Assembly: GCF_000744655.1 (NCBI RefSeq)
Contig: NZ_JQMJ01000001.1
Coordinates: forward strand, 496,001-560,000
Origin: Streptacidiphilus rugosus AM-16
Lineage (GTDB): Bacteria; Actinomycetota; Actinomycetes; Streptomycetales; Streptomycetaceae
Reading direction: 5' to 3'
Length of the DNA stretch: 64,000 bases
Shown: in pieces, positions 17,585 to 28,070 of the stretch
How the letters are laid out: every line of letters starts with the position of its first letter
Position numbering within the stretch: the first letter of the stretch is position 1
Made by a program: the position numbers and the translations under genes
The notes under the pieces: model-generated
Told to the model about the DNA's origin: nothing
The model's database searches: none
Seen by the model: only the letters and a program-made list of their open reading frames with translations

Positions 17585-19207
17585 GTATCCCCAGCCAACC
17601 GGTCACCCGGTGACACCGGGACGCTCACCATCCACTTCGCGGTCCGCGACACTGGCGCCGGTATCCCCGCGGAGCGCACCGCCCAGCTGTTCCAACCTTT
17701 CGAGCAGGCCGACTCCTCCACAACCCGACGCTTTGGCGGCACCGGGCTGGGCCTGGCCATCAGCCGACGGCTGGTCGACCTCATGGGCGGCACCATCTGG
17801 GTGAAATCCACACACGGGCACGGCTCGACTTTCCACTTCACCGTCCCAACAAGGGAAGTCCCGCCGTCACAGCGACGCCCGCACGCGCCACCACCCGTGA
17901 TCTTGCGGGGCAAGCGCCTGCTGGCAGTGGACGACAACCCCACCAATCGCCAGATCCTGGCCCGCCAGGCCGGCAATCTCCGAATGGACGCTCGCGTCAC
18001 CGGATCACACCGGCAAGCACTGGCCTGGATCCGCGACGAAATGCCGTTCGACGTCGCGGTCCTGGACATGCACATGCCTGACATGGACGGTGTCACTCTC
18101 GCCCAGCAGATCCGCCACCACCGCCCCAGTCTGCCGATGATCCTCCTGTCCTCCCTCGGAGGGCCCAACCTCGCCGCCGAACAGCGGGTCCTGTTCCACG
18201 CCTGCCTGTCCAAACCCGTCAAATCCACACACCTGCAGACGAGCTTGGCGCAGGCCCTGCAGCCCGAGGCGGCAGCCGAACACAGCGAGCAGATCAGGTC
18301 GGTCACACCGTCGGTGCCCCCCGACACGGCGCCGCTGCGGATCCTGCTGGCCGAGGACAACCGCGTCAACCAGCAGCTCGCTCTGCGCATGCTCGAAAAG
18401 ATCGGCTACGAGGCGGTGGACCTCGCCAGCGACGGGGCCCAGGCCTTGGAAGTCTTGCGCCACAAAACCTATGACGTGGTCCTCATGGACGTCCCCATGC
18501 CTGCCATGAACGGACTCGAAGCCTCCCGAGCGATTCATGACCGATGGCCGGAGGACCAACGCCCGCGGATCATCGCGCTGACTGCCAGTGCCACCCGCGA
18601 AGACCACGAAGCCTGTATCGCGGCCGGCCTGGACGACTACCTCACCAAACCCCTCACCATCAAAGCCCTACAGACCACCCTGGCCCGTTGGATACGCGGG
18701 CCGGGCAGCGCCCCCTCCGGCTCGCGGGACGCGCCCTCACACCCCGACCCGTCCGCCACCGGCGCGACCGGCCTGACCGGCTCAACCGCCGCAGACGGGC
18801 TGATCGACTCCCTCGGCGCGCGCGACACGGCGCGGCTGATCGACGCGTTCATCGACGAGGCACCCAACGTGCTCAGCGAACTCCGCCGAGCCATGCACGA
18901 ACACGATCCCGAACGGATCGGCCGAGCCGCGCACACCCTCGGATCCACCACCCAGACCTTCGGCCTGGAACAGATCGCACGGCTGTGTCAGGCCCTGGAA
19001 ACCCTCGCGGCACACGGTGCCCCCACCTCGGCCGCACACCTCCTCGACGACATCGACGCGGCCTGGCCGGCCACCCTCGAGGCACTGCACCGGATGCGGC
19101 TCGCGATCTTGCCGGACCAGCCGGAGGCCGCTCGCGACAGACACGGAGCACCCGGCCGAGCCGCACCGCATCCCATCCACGGACCAAGGAACTCGTCGCA
19201 GGACTGA
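17585..19207 (+). pseudogene. Hybrid sensor histidine kinase, 5' truncated
   Basis: C-terminal part of a BarA/TorS-type hybrid kinase. In order: the end of the HATPase domain (DTGAGIPAERTAQLFQPFEQ, FGGTGLGLAISRRL), receiver 1 (LLAVDDNPTNRQ, VAVLDMHMPDMDG), receiver 2 (LLAEDNRVNQQLALRMLEKI, VVLMDVPMPAMNGLEASRAI, lysine in DDYLTKPL) and an HPt domain (GRAAHTLGSTTQTFGLEQIA, phospho-accepting H). Sensor, HisKA and the ATPase N-box are absent; the frame instead runs into sequence antisense to the IS256 fragment. An IS256-associated deletion probably removed the 5' half. Without the dimerisation histidine it cannot autophosphorylate. Called pseudogene, though a receiver/HPt remnant could be made. 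Confidence 0.8.
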
Positions 19208-19474
19208 TGTCGTCGCCCGTCTGCCACCGTGACCCCCCGGGCTGCGGTCCGAGCGGCCCGGCGTACCGGCCTCTGCGGTGGTCGAGCGTGGGCTGCAGCC
19301 GTACGGTGGGACGTACCTCCAGGTCAGCCACACGAGGAGCCCGGTCGTGACACGAAGAGCGGTGCACGTACTGGTGGGTAGATGCGAGGAGCCCGTGCCC
19401 CGCCCCCATGGGAACCGGCCTGACCGATCCGAAAGGCGGCCGCCCGGCCACCCCGCCGGCTTGGAGGCCTTCCC

Positions 19475-20779
19475 ATGAACAAGCGCCTCGGGGCCCCCGC
19501 GGCCCTGATCATCCTGATGCTGGTCGCCACCGGCTGCACCGGCCCCGCACGATCACACGGCGGCGAGGCGGCAACCACACCCGGGGTGACCGCCACTACG
19601 GTCACCATCGGTAGCCACCAGCCGCTGACCGGGCCGGCCTCGGCCGGGTACAGCGAGATCCCCCGAGCCTCCAAGGCGTACTTCGACTACGTCAACGCCC
19701 ACGGCGGCGTCAACGGTCGCGAGATCTTCTACGAGTACCTGGACGACGCATACAACCCGGCCAACACCCCGGTCCTGGTGCGCAAGCTGGTCGAGCAGGA
19801 CAAGGTGTTCGCCATCTTCAACGGCTTCGGCACCCCGACCCATCAGCAGGTCGTCGACTACCTCAACGCGCAAAAGGTGCCGGACCTGTTCCCCGGCTCC
19901 GGCTGCACCTGCTGGAACGACCCGGTCAAGCTGCCGTACACCTTCGGATACACCACCGACTATCGGCGTGAGGGAAAGATCCTCGGCTCCTACGTGGCAA
20001 AGAGCTTCCCGGGCAAGAGAATCGCCTACTTCTACCAGAACGACGCCTTCGGCCAGCAGGGGGTCCAGGGACTGGACAGCGAGATCCCGGCCTCCCAAGT
20101 CGTCATCCGTCAGTCCTACCAGCTCGGCTACAACAACATCACCCCCCAGGCCGAGGCCATCGCCAACGCCAAGTCGGACGTGATCGTCTGCTTCTCCATC
20201 GCGGCCTACACCGCGCTGCTGCGCCTGGCCCAGCAGAAGATCGGCAACACCGCGCGACTGGTCGTCTATCAGGGAGGCTCCGACCCGGCGACACTCTCCA
20301 GCCTCCTGCCGTCAACTGCACTGAGCGGGAACACGCAGGGCAACCCGCTCATCCAGGGCATCATCACTGACGCGTGGCTCACGCCGCTGTCCGACACCTC
20401 CAGCAGCTGGAGCCTTCTGATCAAGAAAATCCACGACACGTACCTGCCGACCCTGCCTCTGGATCAGTACGTGGAGATCGGTGTGGCGAGCGCGTACACC
20501 TTCGTCCAGGCCCTGCAGCAGGCTGGAAGGAACCTGACCCGTCAGGCGCTGGTCGCGGCAGTGGAACGCGGCCAACTCTCCCCCGGATTCGGGCTCACTC
20601 CCTTCGACTACAGCCAGACCTCGCACGGCGGCTACACCGGCACCCAGATCGGCGTCATCAAAGGCAACGTGATCGTCCTCCAAGGCCCGCCCCTGACTAC
20701 CGACGACGGCACGGGCCCCGTGGTTCCCTACACGGCCCCGCAGGCACCGGCTCCCGCCGACGGAATCCCCGGCCCATGA
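19475..20779 (+). CDS. ABC transporter substrate-binding lipoprotein (branched-chain amino-acid type)
   Basis: 434 residues with a lipoprotein signal: basic MNKR start, hydrophobic core and lipobox LVATGC. The mature protein is a Peripla_BP_6 / LivJ-like receptor (VTIGSHQPLTGPASAGY, AYFDYVNAHGGVNGREI, then RIAYFYQNDAFGQQGVQGL). It would bind an amino-acid-like, amide or urea-type ligand outside the membrane. No permease or ATPase gene is adjacent, so it is an orphan receptor and may serve sensing. A truncated kinase lies upstream in the same direction, but any functional link is speculation. Confidence 0.88.
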   Translation: MNKRLGAPAALIILMLVATGCTGPARSHGGEAATTPGVTATTVTIGSHQPLTGPASAGYSEIPRASKAYFDYVNAHGGVNGREIFYEYLDDAYNPANTPVLVRKLVEQDKVFAIFNGFGTPTHQQVVDYLNAQKVPDLFPGSGCTCWNDPVKLPYTFGYTTDYRREGKILGSYVAKSFPGKRIAYFYQNDAFGQQGVQGLDSEIPASQVVIRQSYQLGYNNITPQAEAIANAKSDVIVCFSIAAYTALLRLAQQKIGNTARLVVYQGGSDPATLSSLLPSTALSGNTQGNPLIQGIITDAWLTPLSDTSSSWSLLIKKIHDTYLPTLPLDQYVEIGVASAYTFVQALQQAGRNLTRQALVAAVERGQLSPGFGLTPFDYSQTSHGGYTGTQIGVIKGNVIVLQGPPLTTDDGTGPVVPYTAPQAPAPADGIPGP

Positions 20780-20988
20780 CCCCGCTGCCCGGGCCAACCA
20801 GCTCGGTCGGATCGGCGGGGTACGGGGCCGGGGCGCTGCATTGGGCACTGTATTGATCCGACGATGACCTCAGGCGTCGGGCAGTGGGCCGGCCGGCGCC
20901 AAATCCGCGCAAACACCATGGCAGGACGAAAAGGCCATTGCAGAGCGGTAGGAAGGCCTACCTTCGAGACCGAAGATCAGGAGTGCTC

Positions 20989-22190
20989 ATGGCGACTGCA
21001 GTCGACCCCGACAGGTCACAATGGGACGTCCTCGTGCTCGGGGCGCTGCGGCCGGTGAGAACGCCGCGCAATACGCAACCCAGTTCTCCGGGCTGGAGTC
21101 GGTCCTGGTCGAGGCCGAGTTGCTGGGAGGCGAGTGCTCGTACTGGGCGTGCATGCCCAGCAAGGGACTGCTGCGCCCGGTCGAGGTGCTGAACAGCGCG
21201 CGGCATCTGCCCGGCGTTTCCTCGCTCGTGGGCCGCTCCGGTCCCGACGTCGATGCGGTGCTGGCCCGCCGGGACGCCATCATCAACAACCTGTCCGACG
21301 CCGGCCAGGCGAAGTGGGCGCCGGACACCGGAATCGACGTCGTGCGCGGCTCGGGCGGCTCGCAGGAGAACGCTCGGTCGAGGTGACAAAGCCGGACGGC
21401 TCGGTGCGCACCATCACCGCCCGGCACGCTGTGGCCATCGACACCGGACCCACCCCCGCCGTCCCGGACGTCCCCGGTTTGCGCAATGCGCGACCATGGA
21501 CCTCCCGTGACGTCACGCAGATGCACGAGGTTCCGCAGCGCGTCGCCGTGCTGGGGGCGGAGTGGTGGTTCGCGAGGCTGCTACCTGGCTGCGCGGCCTG
21601 GGGGTCGCCGAGTTGACCCTGATCCACCGCGGCTCCGGCCTGCTCAACAAGCATGAGCCGTTCGCCGGCGAACTGGCGGGGAGAAGAACTCCAGAACACA
21701 GGGGTGCATTTCGCGCTGGGCCGCACCGTCGTCAGTGTGTACCGGGACCAGGTGACCCAGGCGGGCACCGGGTTCCCGCACGGCGGTCCGGTGGCACTGA
21801 GAGTTGCCAACGGCGCGGAGCTGACGGTGGACGAGATTTTCGTCGCGCTGGGCCGCACCCCGGGCACCGGCGACATCGGCCTGTCCTCCGTCGGGCTGCC
21901 GGACGGCGGCTACCTCGCCGTCGACGATCAGCAGACCGTCAAGGGCGTGTCAGGACAGTAGCTCTACGCCATCGGCGACGTATGCGGCCGGGCCCTGCTC
22001 ACGCACATGGGCAAGTACCAGGCCCGGATCGCGGGCGAGATCATCGCCGCCCGGGCCAACGGCGGCAGCCCGCCGGGCGGATCGCCGCCGAGCTGAGCAC
22101 GGCGGAAGCCCATCGAGCCGTGCCGCAGGTGACATTCACCGATCCGGAGGTCGCTTCGGTCGGGCTTATCGAACGCCAGGCTCGCGAGGA
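20989..22190 (+). pseudogene. FAD/NAD(P) disulfide oxidoreductase, multiply frameshifted
   Basis: Remnant of a dihydrolipoamide dehydrogenase / mercuric-reductase-like flavoprotein. It starts at an ATG (20989) behind AGGAG with SQWDVLVLG. The frame then shifts to the FAD segment and the redox motif GGECSYWACMPSKGLLRP (CxxxxC). Later pieces in other frames include GSVRTITARHAVAIDTG, TVDEIFVALGRTPGTGDIGL and, after a TAG near 21959, YAIGDVCGRALLTHMGKYQA. At least four frame changes and one stop are needed. It ends in a dimerisation-domain remnant (VTFTDPEVASVGL) near 22170. Confidence 0.8.
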
Positions 22191-22194
22191 CCAG

Positions 22195-22960
22195 GACCAG
22201 GACCAGGTGTGGACCGGTGCGCGGGTGGCCACCTTGATCGGCAGGAAGTTCCACGTCTCCTACAGCGTCTCGGGCGCCACGCGCCTGATGCACCGCCTCG
22301 GATTCACTCCTCAGGTTCCGGCCCGCAGGGCCGCGGAGCGCGACGAGCAGGCCGTGGCGGCGTGGAAGGAGGCGACCTGGGCGTAGGTAAAACCACCAGG
22401 GCGGCCTGCGGCGGGTTCATCTGCTTCGAGGACGAGGCCGGGTTCACGCGCAGGCCGCCGACCGGACGGACCTGGGGGCGGTGCGGGGTCACCCCGGTCG
22501 TGAAGGTGTCCGGCCGCCGCTCGGGGAAGGTGTCGGTAGCCGGGCTGATCGCGATGCGTCCAGGCTCGCGCACGAGGCTGTGTCACCGGCTGCGCAGGCA
22601 CACCGGGCACAAGGGCGAGCGCCGCAGCCTGTCCGAACGCGACTACATCGACTTGATCGATGGGATGCACCACCTGGTCAAGGCCCCGCTCGTGCTCGTG
22701 TGGGACCGGCTGAACACGCACGTCTCCCACGCGATGCGCGACCTGGTCGAGGCGCGCGAGTGGCTGACCGTGTTCACCCTGCCCGCGTACGCGCCGGAAC
22801 TGAACGCGGTCGAGTACCTGTGGGCCCACGTGAAGCACAGCCTCGCGAACCTCGCCAGCGTCGCGCTCGACCACCTGGAAGCCCTCGTGCGCAACCGGCT
22901 CAAACGGCTTCAGTACCGCCCCACCGTCCTCGACGGGTTCCTCGGGCGCCTCGGACGGTT
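22195..22960 (+). pseudogene. IS630-family transposase fragment
   Basis: The winged-helix part (VWTGARVATLIGRKFHVSYS, LGFTPQVPARRAAERDEQAV) is fused to the preceding oxidoreductase remnant. After a one-base frame change near 22383 the DDE domain follows: CFEDEAGFTRRPPTGRTWG (D/E), VLVWDRLNTHVSHAMRDL (second D) and LPAYAPELNAVEYLWAHVK (final E). The N-terminal HTH is missing and the 3' end abuts an oppositely oriented ISAs1 fragment at about 22960. Confidence 0.83.
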
Positions 22961-23402
22961 TTGCCGTCGACAGCCAGCGCACGCAGAGGTTGCCCGTCCG
23001 CAGCGTGTGTCGGTTCCGGCTTCGGTCGGCGAGCCAGGTGCCGATCGCAGCGTCGAGGGCGTCGCCGTCGACGCGCTGCAGGAGGCGGCGCACTGTGGCC
23101 CCGGCCGGGGCGACCGGCCCAGTCGGCTCGCGCAGGGGCCCGCCAAGTGAGGTGAGCACGGCCGGCGGTGCGTCGGAGACCCACTCCGCGATCGCCGTCA
23201 GGGACTTCGCGCCGGCGAGAACGGCACATGCGGCCAGTGCCAGGACGAAGGCCAGGGGATGGCGACGGCCAGCAGCCCGGCGCGGATCGGGTACGGCCGC
23301 CAGACGCTGGAGCAGCCCCGGATGCTCGCCGGGAGCGGGCGGTGACGCGGTGGTGAGTTGGCGCAGGCCAGTCGGGATGAGCGATGATGATCTGGCAGGC
23401 AC
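22960..23402 (-). pseudogene. ISAs1-family transposase, N-terminal fragment
   Basis: The minus strand from 23402 reads RLAAVPDPRRAAGRRHPLAF and ACAVLAGAKSLTAIAEWVSD, the conserved start of ISAs1 transposases. A frameshift near 23010 separates this from the first catalytic segment (LRALAVDGKTVRGARG). The rest is missing, replaced by the IS630 fragment. It is a different subtype from the ISAs1 element at 7118-8447. Confidence 0.82.
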
Positions 23403-23694
23403 GGTCTTCCGTTGCGGTGATCAGGGACTCGACACCTCATGATCACCCGGAAGCCGTGCCTGCTTCCGTTCGTTCCGTCCCGCGAACACACCTGCCATGC
23501 CAGCCACTTGAACCAGCATCAACCCGGACGGATCCTCGGAACGACTCCACCCTGGCCCGCTGGGCACCCTGACACCCTCCTGTGTTTGCCCGATTGGACA
23601 CCTCCGCGTCCCTGCACAGGCAGTCGCATCGAGGGAATCGTGGGCCGCGCAGCAAGCACCACACACCCCCGGTACCCCTAAGGCAGGCAAGCGC

Positions 23695-26121
23695 ATGGCC
23701 GACTGGCCTGACTATCTCGATGCGTTCAAGTACCTTCTACGGCCCGTAGCCGGAAACACCGACCCACGCCGCCCCTTCCAGGACCTGCGCGATAGGCTGA
23801 ACCCAAGGTTTGCCGCACTGCTCTTCTACGGCGACGAGAACTGGACCGACTTCGACGACACCTCCCTGATATCGACACTTCGGGCATGGGGCCAGGATGC
23901 CGGCGCCGAATGGCAGTACTGGGAAACCATCCTTGCGAGCGTCCGGACGGGGGATGACAACGCATACCAGGCCCTGGAGAGCCTCGTTGCTGCCTGGGAA
24001 CGGGTCGAAGCCGCGGCCAAGCCGCAGAAGAACCTGGACTACCGCGCGGGGGAGGACCCGAAAGGAACGCAGTACTACAAGTGGGACAACAAGCGGGGGT
24101 ACCTGTACGCCGAAACAGCGCGCGCACCAGAGGGAAAGTGGCTCACGTGGGACGAGCATTTCAAGCAGCAGCAGAGGGTCCAGCGCGGCCAGGCGGCGTC
24201 TGAGGGCGCTCTGCTCCCGGGAGAGACCCGGCTCAAGGCTTACCTGAATGACGGAGCCACCATCTACGGCACCAAGTTCTACGCCATGAGAGCCGACGGC
24301 ATCTATGTCTACCGCGAGAACGAGCGAACGGAATGGCAGCCGTACGAGTACTGGCAGAATGAAGCCCGAGTCAGCTTCTCACTCATGGTCGGCGGGTCCA
24401 CCTACGAAATCAACCCCATGGGCCTACAGCAAGCCGCCGTCCTATTGGATACCTGCGGCATGGGCCAGACCGTTCTGTACGCCCGCACCGGAGCATCGGC
24501 GGGATTCACACGCGTAAGCCGCATAGGCAGCATCCGCGACATCACCGTGCAGTACACCGAAGCCGATGCTAGAGAAGCCAACCGGAACCTCACGCCCGAA
24601 GCGAAGGCCTACCTCCTCGGCACCGTCCTCCTCCCTCTCCAAACCCCGAACCTGCTGACCCCCACCACTCCCAAAGCAAAACTCGTACTAAAACTGGCAG
24701 AGATGGCCAATATTAAGGGGGCAAAGGAGAAGAAGGAACTGACAAAAATCTGGGTGCCGGATGAAACACCCGGACTCCTGAAAAAGTACCTGAGCCCCGC
24801 ACGTCCATCCGCTAAAGCACCCGACGTACAGGAGGTCAGAGAAAAATCAGGCGAGAAACGCTCTGAAGCCCTGCGCAGGTACAACCGCTGCAAGCAAGAA
24901 ATCAACTGGACCCAAGCTGACAACGACGTCCTGCTCGCGGAAATCCGCAGCACTCGGGAAGCCTTGAGGGCGTGGGCTCCCGACCTACCGGACCAAGACT
25001 ACGAGCGAATCTTCACCCGCTGGCAGGAACTGCATCGGAAACTCGCCAAGCGCGTGGACCTGAACAACGAGATTAGCAAGATCCGCTCCGCCGAAACCAG
25101 GGAGCTGGAGCTGTTCACCGCATCCCCCTCATTGCAAGAGCAGCGAAACGCTATGAACGACAGGCTAAAGCAGCTCCCAGACGATAAATTCGAGCGAAGT
25201 CTAAAAGGGATAGTCATCACGGCGAGAAAGGCCGCAGAAACACGGCTTGCATCAGTTGTTCAATGGTGGATGGAAGAAGCTGAAACAAAGGTGATCCCAG
25301 CACTGGAAAAGATCAATAATCTAGAAAATTGGGAATCACCGCAACGCATGGAGCTCAAGAAAAAGCTGGCCGAGCAAACGGCGTCAGCCGAGAAGATACT
25401 CGCCGGCGCAGTCCGATTCGGCGGATACTGCCTGACCAATGAACGCCTCGCCCAGGCATACCCGAGCGACCGGGCCAGCTTCCTCGCGGACGCATTGAAG
25501 AACGTGCAGAGGTACCAGCGCGAGGGAAACATTGTCCGACGCGAAGTCATCGGTGCCCAGCGAAACAAGAAAAGCAGCGGTGCGGAAAGGCGGCTCGAGG
25601 TTGGCGCCAGCGAGGTGGAATTCTTCGTCAGGGGCCGGGGTGCCGAGCTGAAAGTCGACTCCCGAAAAGCCCTTCTGGCACTTGAGCAGCTTGACATCCG
25701 TCAAGCCCTCGAAAAAGCTGGTGTCCCGGAAAAACAATTGCAAACCCGCGGCCTCAAAGAACTTCTAATGGAAAGAGGGTATACCGAGTTTGAAGGAGGA
25801 ATCACCTTCGCGCCGAGCAGCGGAAAAATATGCGCCACGGTAAAAGACCTTCGCCTCCTCACAAAGGACAATTGGACGTCCGCATTCAAATCAGGGAGAA
25901 CAACCACCTTCTGGACTGGAGCCGACTGCAAGGAGTTGGTTTACGGTACAGCGGCTAACGCTCCCGCTAAAAAAGAATTCCTTGATGCGACACTCATGAA
26001 ATGTACGGCAACGATGAAGGGTCGAAGTCTCAGTGTCACCATCCCTGCCGATGCAAAGAGGGACGGAATATCACGTTTGCTCGGGGAAATCACTGGACTG
26101 GCCGTGGAATTCAAAGACTGA
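23695..26121 (+). CDS. Uncharacterised 808-residue protein, possible effector
   Basis: I do not recognise this family. The protein has no signal peptide or membrane segment. Residues ~1-150 contain several W/Y-rich helices. Residues ~150-320 are beta-rich (YLNDGATIYGTKFYAMRADG, VSFSLMVGGSTYEINPMGLQ). Residues ~370-560 are strongly charged and helical, likely coiled coil. Residues ~600-808 form another mixed domain. GC falls markedly in the 3' half, unlike the flanking DNA, indicating recent transfer. ATG at 23695 is preceded by a weak AAGGCAG. Size, codon use and setting resemble the ADP-ribosyltransferase gene at 8453-10936, so an effector or interbacterial role is possible but unproven. Confidence 0.65.
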   Translation: MADWPDYLDAFKYLLRPVAGNTDPRRPFQDLRDRLNPRFAALLFYGDENWTDFDDTSLISTLRAWGQDAGAEWQYWETILASVRTGDDNAYQALESLVAAWERVEAAAKPQKNLDYRAGEDPKGTQYYKWDNKRGYLYAETARAPEGKWLTWDEHFKQQQRVQRGQAASEGALLPGETRLKAYLNDGATIYGTKFYAMRADGIYVYRENERTEWQPYEYWQNEARVSFSLMVGGSTYEINPMGLQQAAVLLDTCGMGQTVLYARTGASAGFTRVSRIGSIRDITVQYTEADAREANRNLTPEAKAYLLGTVLLPLQTPNLLTPTTPKAKLVLKLAEMANIKGAKEKKELTKIWVPDETPGLLKKYLSPARPSAKAPDVQEVREKSGEKRSEALRRYNRCKQEINWTQADNDVLLAEIRSTREALRAWAPDLPDQDYERIFTRWQELHRKLAKRVDLNNEISKIRSAETRELELFTASPSLQEQRNAMNDRLKQLPDDKFERSLKGIVITARKAAETRLASVVQWWMEEAETKVIPALEKINNLENWESPQRMELKKKLAEQTASAEKILAGAVRFGGYCLTNERLAQAYPSDRASFLADALKNVQRYQREGNIVRREVIGAQRNKKSSGAERRLEVGASEVEFFVRGRGAELKVDSRKALLALEQLDIRQALEKAGVPEKQLQTRGLKELLMERGYTEFEGGITFAPSSGKICATVKDLRLLTKDNWTSAFKSGRTTTFWTGADCKELVYGTAANAPAKKEFLDATLMKCTATMKGRSLSVTIPADAKRDGISRLLGEITGLAVEFKD

Positions 26122-26274
26122 TAAACAGACGGCATGAACGCCAGCGCCCGATACTCTTCTGGACCCTGAGAACCAGATGAAACGGAGCCACCAGGTCTTC
26201 GCTTGGCTGTGTGACCGGAAGACGTGCAGATGTTAGCCGTCTGGCAGACGCACTGTCTCGCGCGGGCCGGCAGT

Positions 26275-27169
26275 CACTGAGCGTTTTCAGCGTTGCCTCT
26301 CCAGGGTGAGCACCGCCTTGGCTGCTGACGCGAGTCGGCTGGGGCTGCAGCGGGCATGGCGGAAGATCCGCCAGCGCTTGAGGGTCGCGACGCCTCGTTC
26401 GACCGGGCAGCGGAGCCGGGCGTGGCCCTTGTTCAGCGACCTCTCCTTCGCGGTGAGCTCCCGCTTCGGTCGGCGGCGGACCGGGACGGCGACACCCGGG
26501 CCCGCTCCGGTGTAGGCCAGGTCGGCGAGGGCAGGGATCCGCAGCCGTGCGCAGGTGGCGATGACGCGGTGACGCCTGGCGGCGGTGAGGTCGTGGGTGC
26601 GGCCCGGCAGCGGGCGGGAGACCCAGAGCAGGTTGCCGCCGGGACCGGTGATGACCTGCAGGTTCACGCCGTGGCGGCGGTGTTTTCCGCTGTAGTCGGC
26701 GCGGCCGTCGCCGACCCGGTCGCGCGGTGCGAGGGTGCCGTCGACCAGCACGTACTCCTCATTGGCCTCGCGTAGTGCCCGGGTCAGACCCGGCGCCCGG
26801 TGGGCGAGGAGGTCGGTGACCTGATGCACGTAGGCGTGGGCGGTGCCGACGCTGATCCCGAAGCCGGCCGCGAGCTGGGCCAGGGTGTCGTGTTTGCGCA
26901 GGTACACCAGCGCGATCAGGGCGCGCTGGGACGGGCGGAGCTTGCACCGGCGGTCACCCTCACGGGTGACAATCAGCATGGGTGACCCACTCGACGATCG
27001 CATGGGGCAGGTCGAGTGCGGCAGGATATGTGACCAACGAGGCCCTCTGGGTGATGAGTTGAGACTTCAAGCACCTCTCTCAACACCCCGAGGGCCTCGG
27101 GCGTTCTCCTGCGGTCAGCGGTGCCGGGAGACATCACCCGATCGGTGCCCACTCTGAAAAGGCTCAGTG
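26275..27169 (-). mobile_element. IS5-family element with 16-bp inverted repeats
   Basis: The ends are CACTGAGCGTTTTCAG (26275 rightwards) and, on the other strand from 27169, CACTGAGCCTTTTCAG, matching at 15 of 16 positions. The 895-bp length suits a small IS5 element with one transposase gene read from the minus strand. No clear target duplication was identified. The transposase has a frame change near its start, so activity is doubtful. Confidence 0.85.
26287..27037 (-). pseudogene. IS5-family transposase (N-terminal frameshift)
   Basis: DDE transposase of the HTH_Tnp_4 / DDE_Tnp_4 group. The expected N-terminus is readable from a TTG at 27037 ([19 protein letters not shown]). One frame change near 26988 leads to [20 protein letters not shown] and the rest of the protein. 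Catalytic segments: [17 protein letters not shown] (D), [15 protein letters not shown] and [11 protein letters not shown] (D), [20 protein letters not shown] (E). A shorter protein starting at 27003 could still be made, but it would lack the normal first ~20 residues. Confidence 0.8.
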
Positions 27170-27215
27170 GGTGCGGCTGTAAAACCTGCCGCACCCTTGA
27201 CGTATGGGCCCCACG

Positions 27216-27807
27216 CTACATCTCGGGGCTTTCGCCGCCGTAGTCACGGAGGAAGTCCATGGCGGTGATGTCGCGCATCTCGACTCCGCCGAAGTACTGA
27301 TCCCCGAGGGCGTCCGAGAGGGCTTCCCAGGCTCTGGCGTCGTCCCCGGCCAGGTAGGCGTCCATGATGGCCGCTATCTGCTCGAGTTTCAGGTAGAGCG
27401 GGCGGTCGGAGTCGCCTCCGATGGTGCGCTCGCGTCCGCTGAATCCGTCGGCGGCGCCGGGGGACTTCTTGCCGATCTTCCCGGTGACGCGGATGTAGCT
27501 GCCCTGGTTGCGGATGCGGGCCTCACGGCGGGTGGACAGGCCCTGCCGGCGGACCTCGGGGGCTGTATGCAGCAAGTGGCGGGCTTTCTCCAGCGTCTCG
27601 GGCTTGGCTCCGCCGGCCCATGGCCGTGGTCCAGCGCTGGACGGAGCGGGCGGAGACGCCGAGGCGGGCGCCGATCTCTTTCTTGGACAGGCCCGCGCGT
27701 TCCAGGCTGGCGACGATGTCGCCCAGCTGCTCGGGGTCGGGTTGGCGCTTGTTGTGGGTGACGGCCTGCCAGAGGGCGTCGTCCGGGTCCATGGGGTTCT
27801 TGGACAT
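27216..27807 (-). pseudogene. Tpg-like telomere terminal protein (one frameshift)
   Basis: Starts at ATG 27807. The first 60 residues contain a HTH (LSKKEIGARLGVSARSVQRW) matching the position and pattern of the HTH in Streptomyces Tpg proteins. After a frame change near 27620 the sequence continues KPETLEKARHLLHTAPEVRR, then a basic stretch, and ends LYLKLEQIAAIMDAYLAG, ALGDQYFGGVEMRDITAMDF, resembling the conserved Tpg C-terminus. Tpg is the protein covalently attached to the 5' ends of linear Streptomyces replicons. Total ~195 codons against ~184 usual. Assignment is from remembered family pattern, not alignment. No tap gene is adjacent. Confidence 0.58.
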
Positions 27808-27810
27808 GGG

Positions 27811-28070
27811 TTACGCCTCCGCCCTGGCCTTGTAGGCCGCGGCGACGGCCTCGAGGATCGGGGCAGCCTTGGCGGAGGGACCGATTTTGCCTGCTGCTGG
27901 GAGCAGCGGGGCGATCTCCTCCAGCGGGGCGGTGCCGTAGTGGCCGAACTGGCCCAGGCCGTCGCCCAGGCGCAGGCCGGCGGGGCAGGCGGTGACGGGG
28001 TTGGTGTCGTTACTGGCGTACATGACGCGGTCGGTGCCGATGGCGATCGGGTACCGGCCTTCGGCCCGCG
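27811..28070 (-). pseudogene. 3' fragment of the gene upstream of the Tpg-like gene
   Basis: The minus strand reads RYPIAIGTDRVMYASNDTNP, GDGLGQFGHYGTAPLEEIAP and a helical end (ILEAVAAAYKARAEA), stopping with TAA three bases before the Tpg-like ATG, so the two formed an operon. I do not recognise the family. At about 28070 the gene is cut and joined to a plus-strand gene tail (28071-28178, ending in EELDLSNAKAMAQLVIP and a stop), so a rearrangement joined two unrelated 3' ends. Confidence 0.5.

Noticed and set aside
16945..18390. 481-codon minus frame over the histidine kinase
   Set aside because: Serine/arginine-rich shadow of the kinase. Only the short NNPQERLNK stretch is real and is covered by the IS256 fragment.
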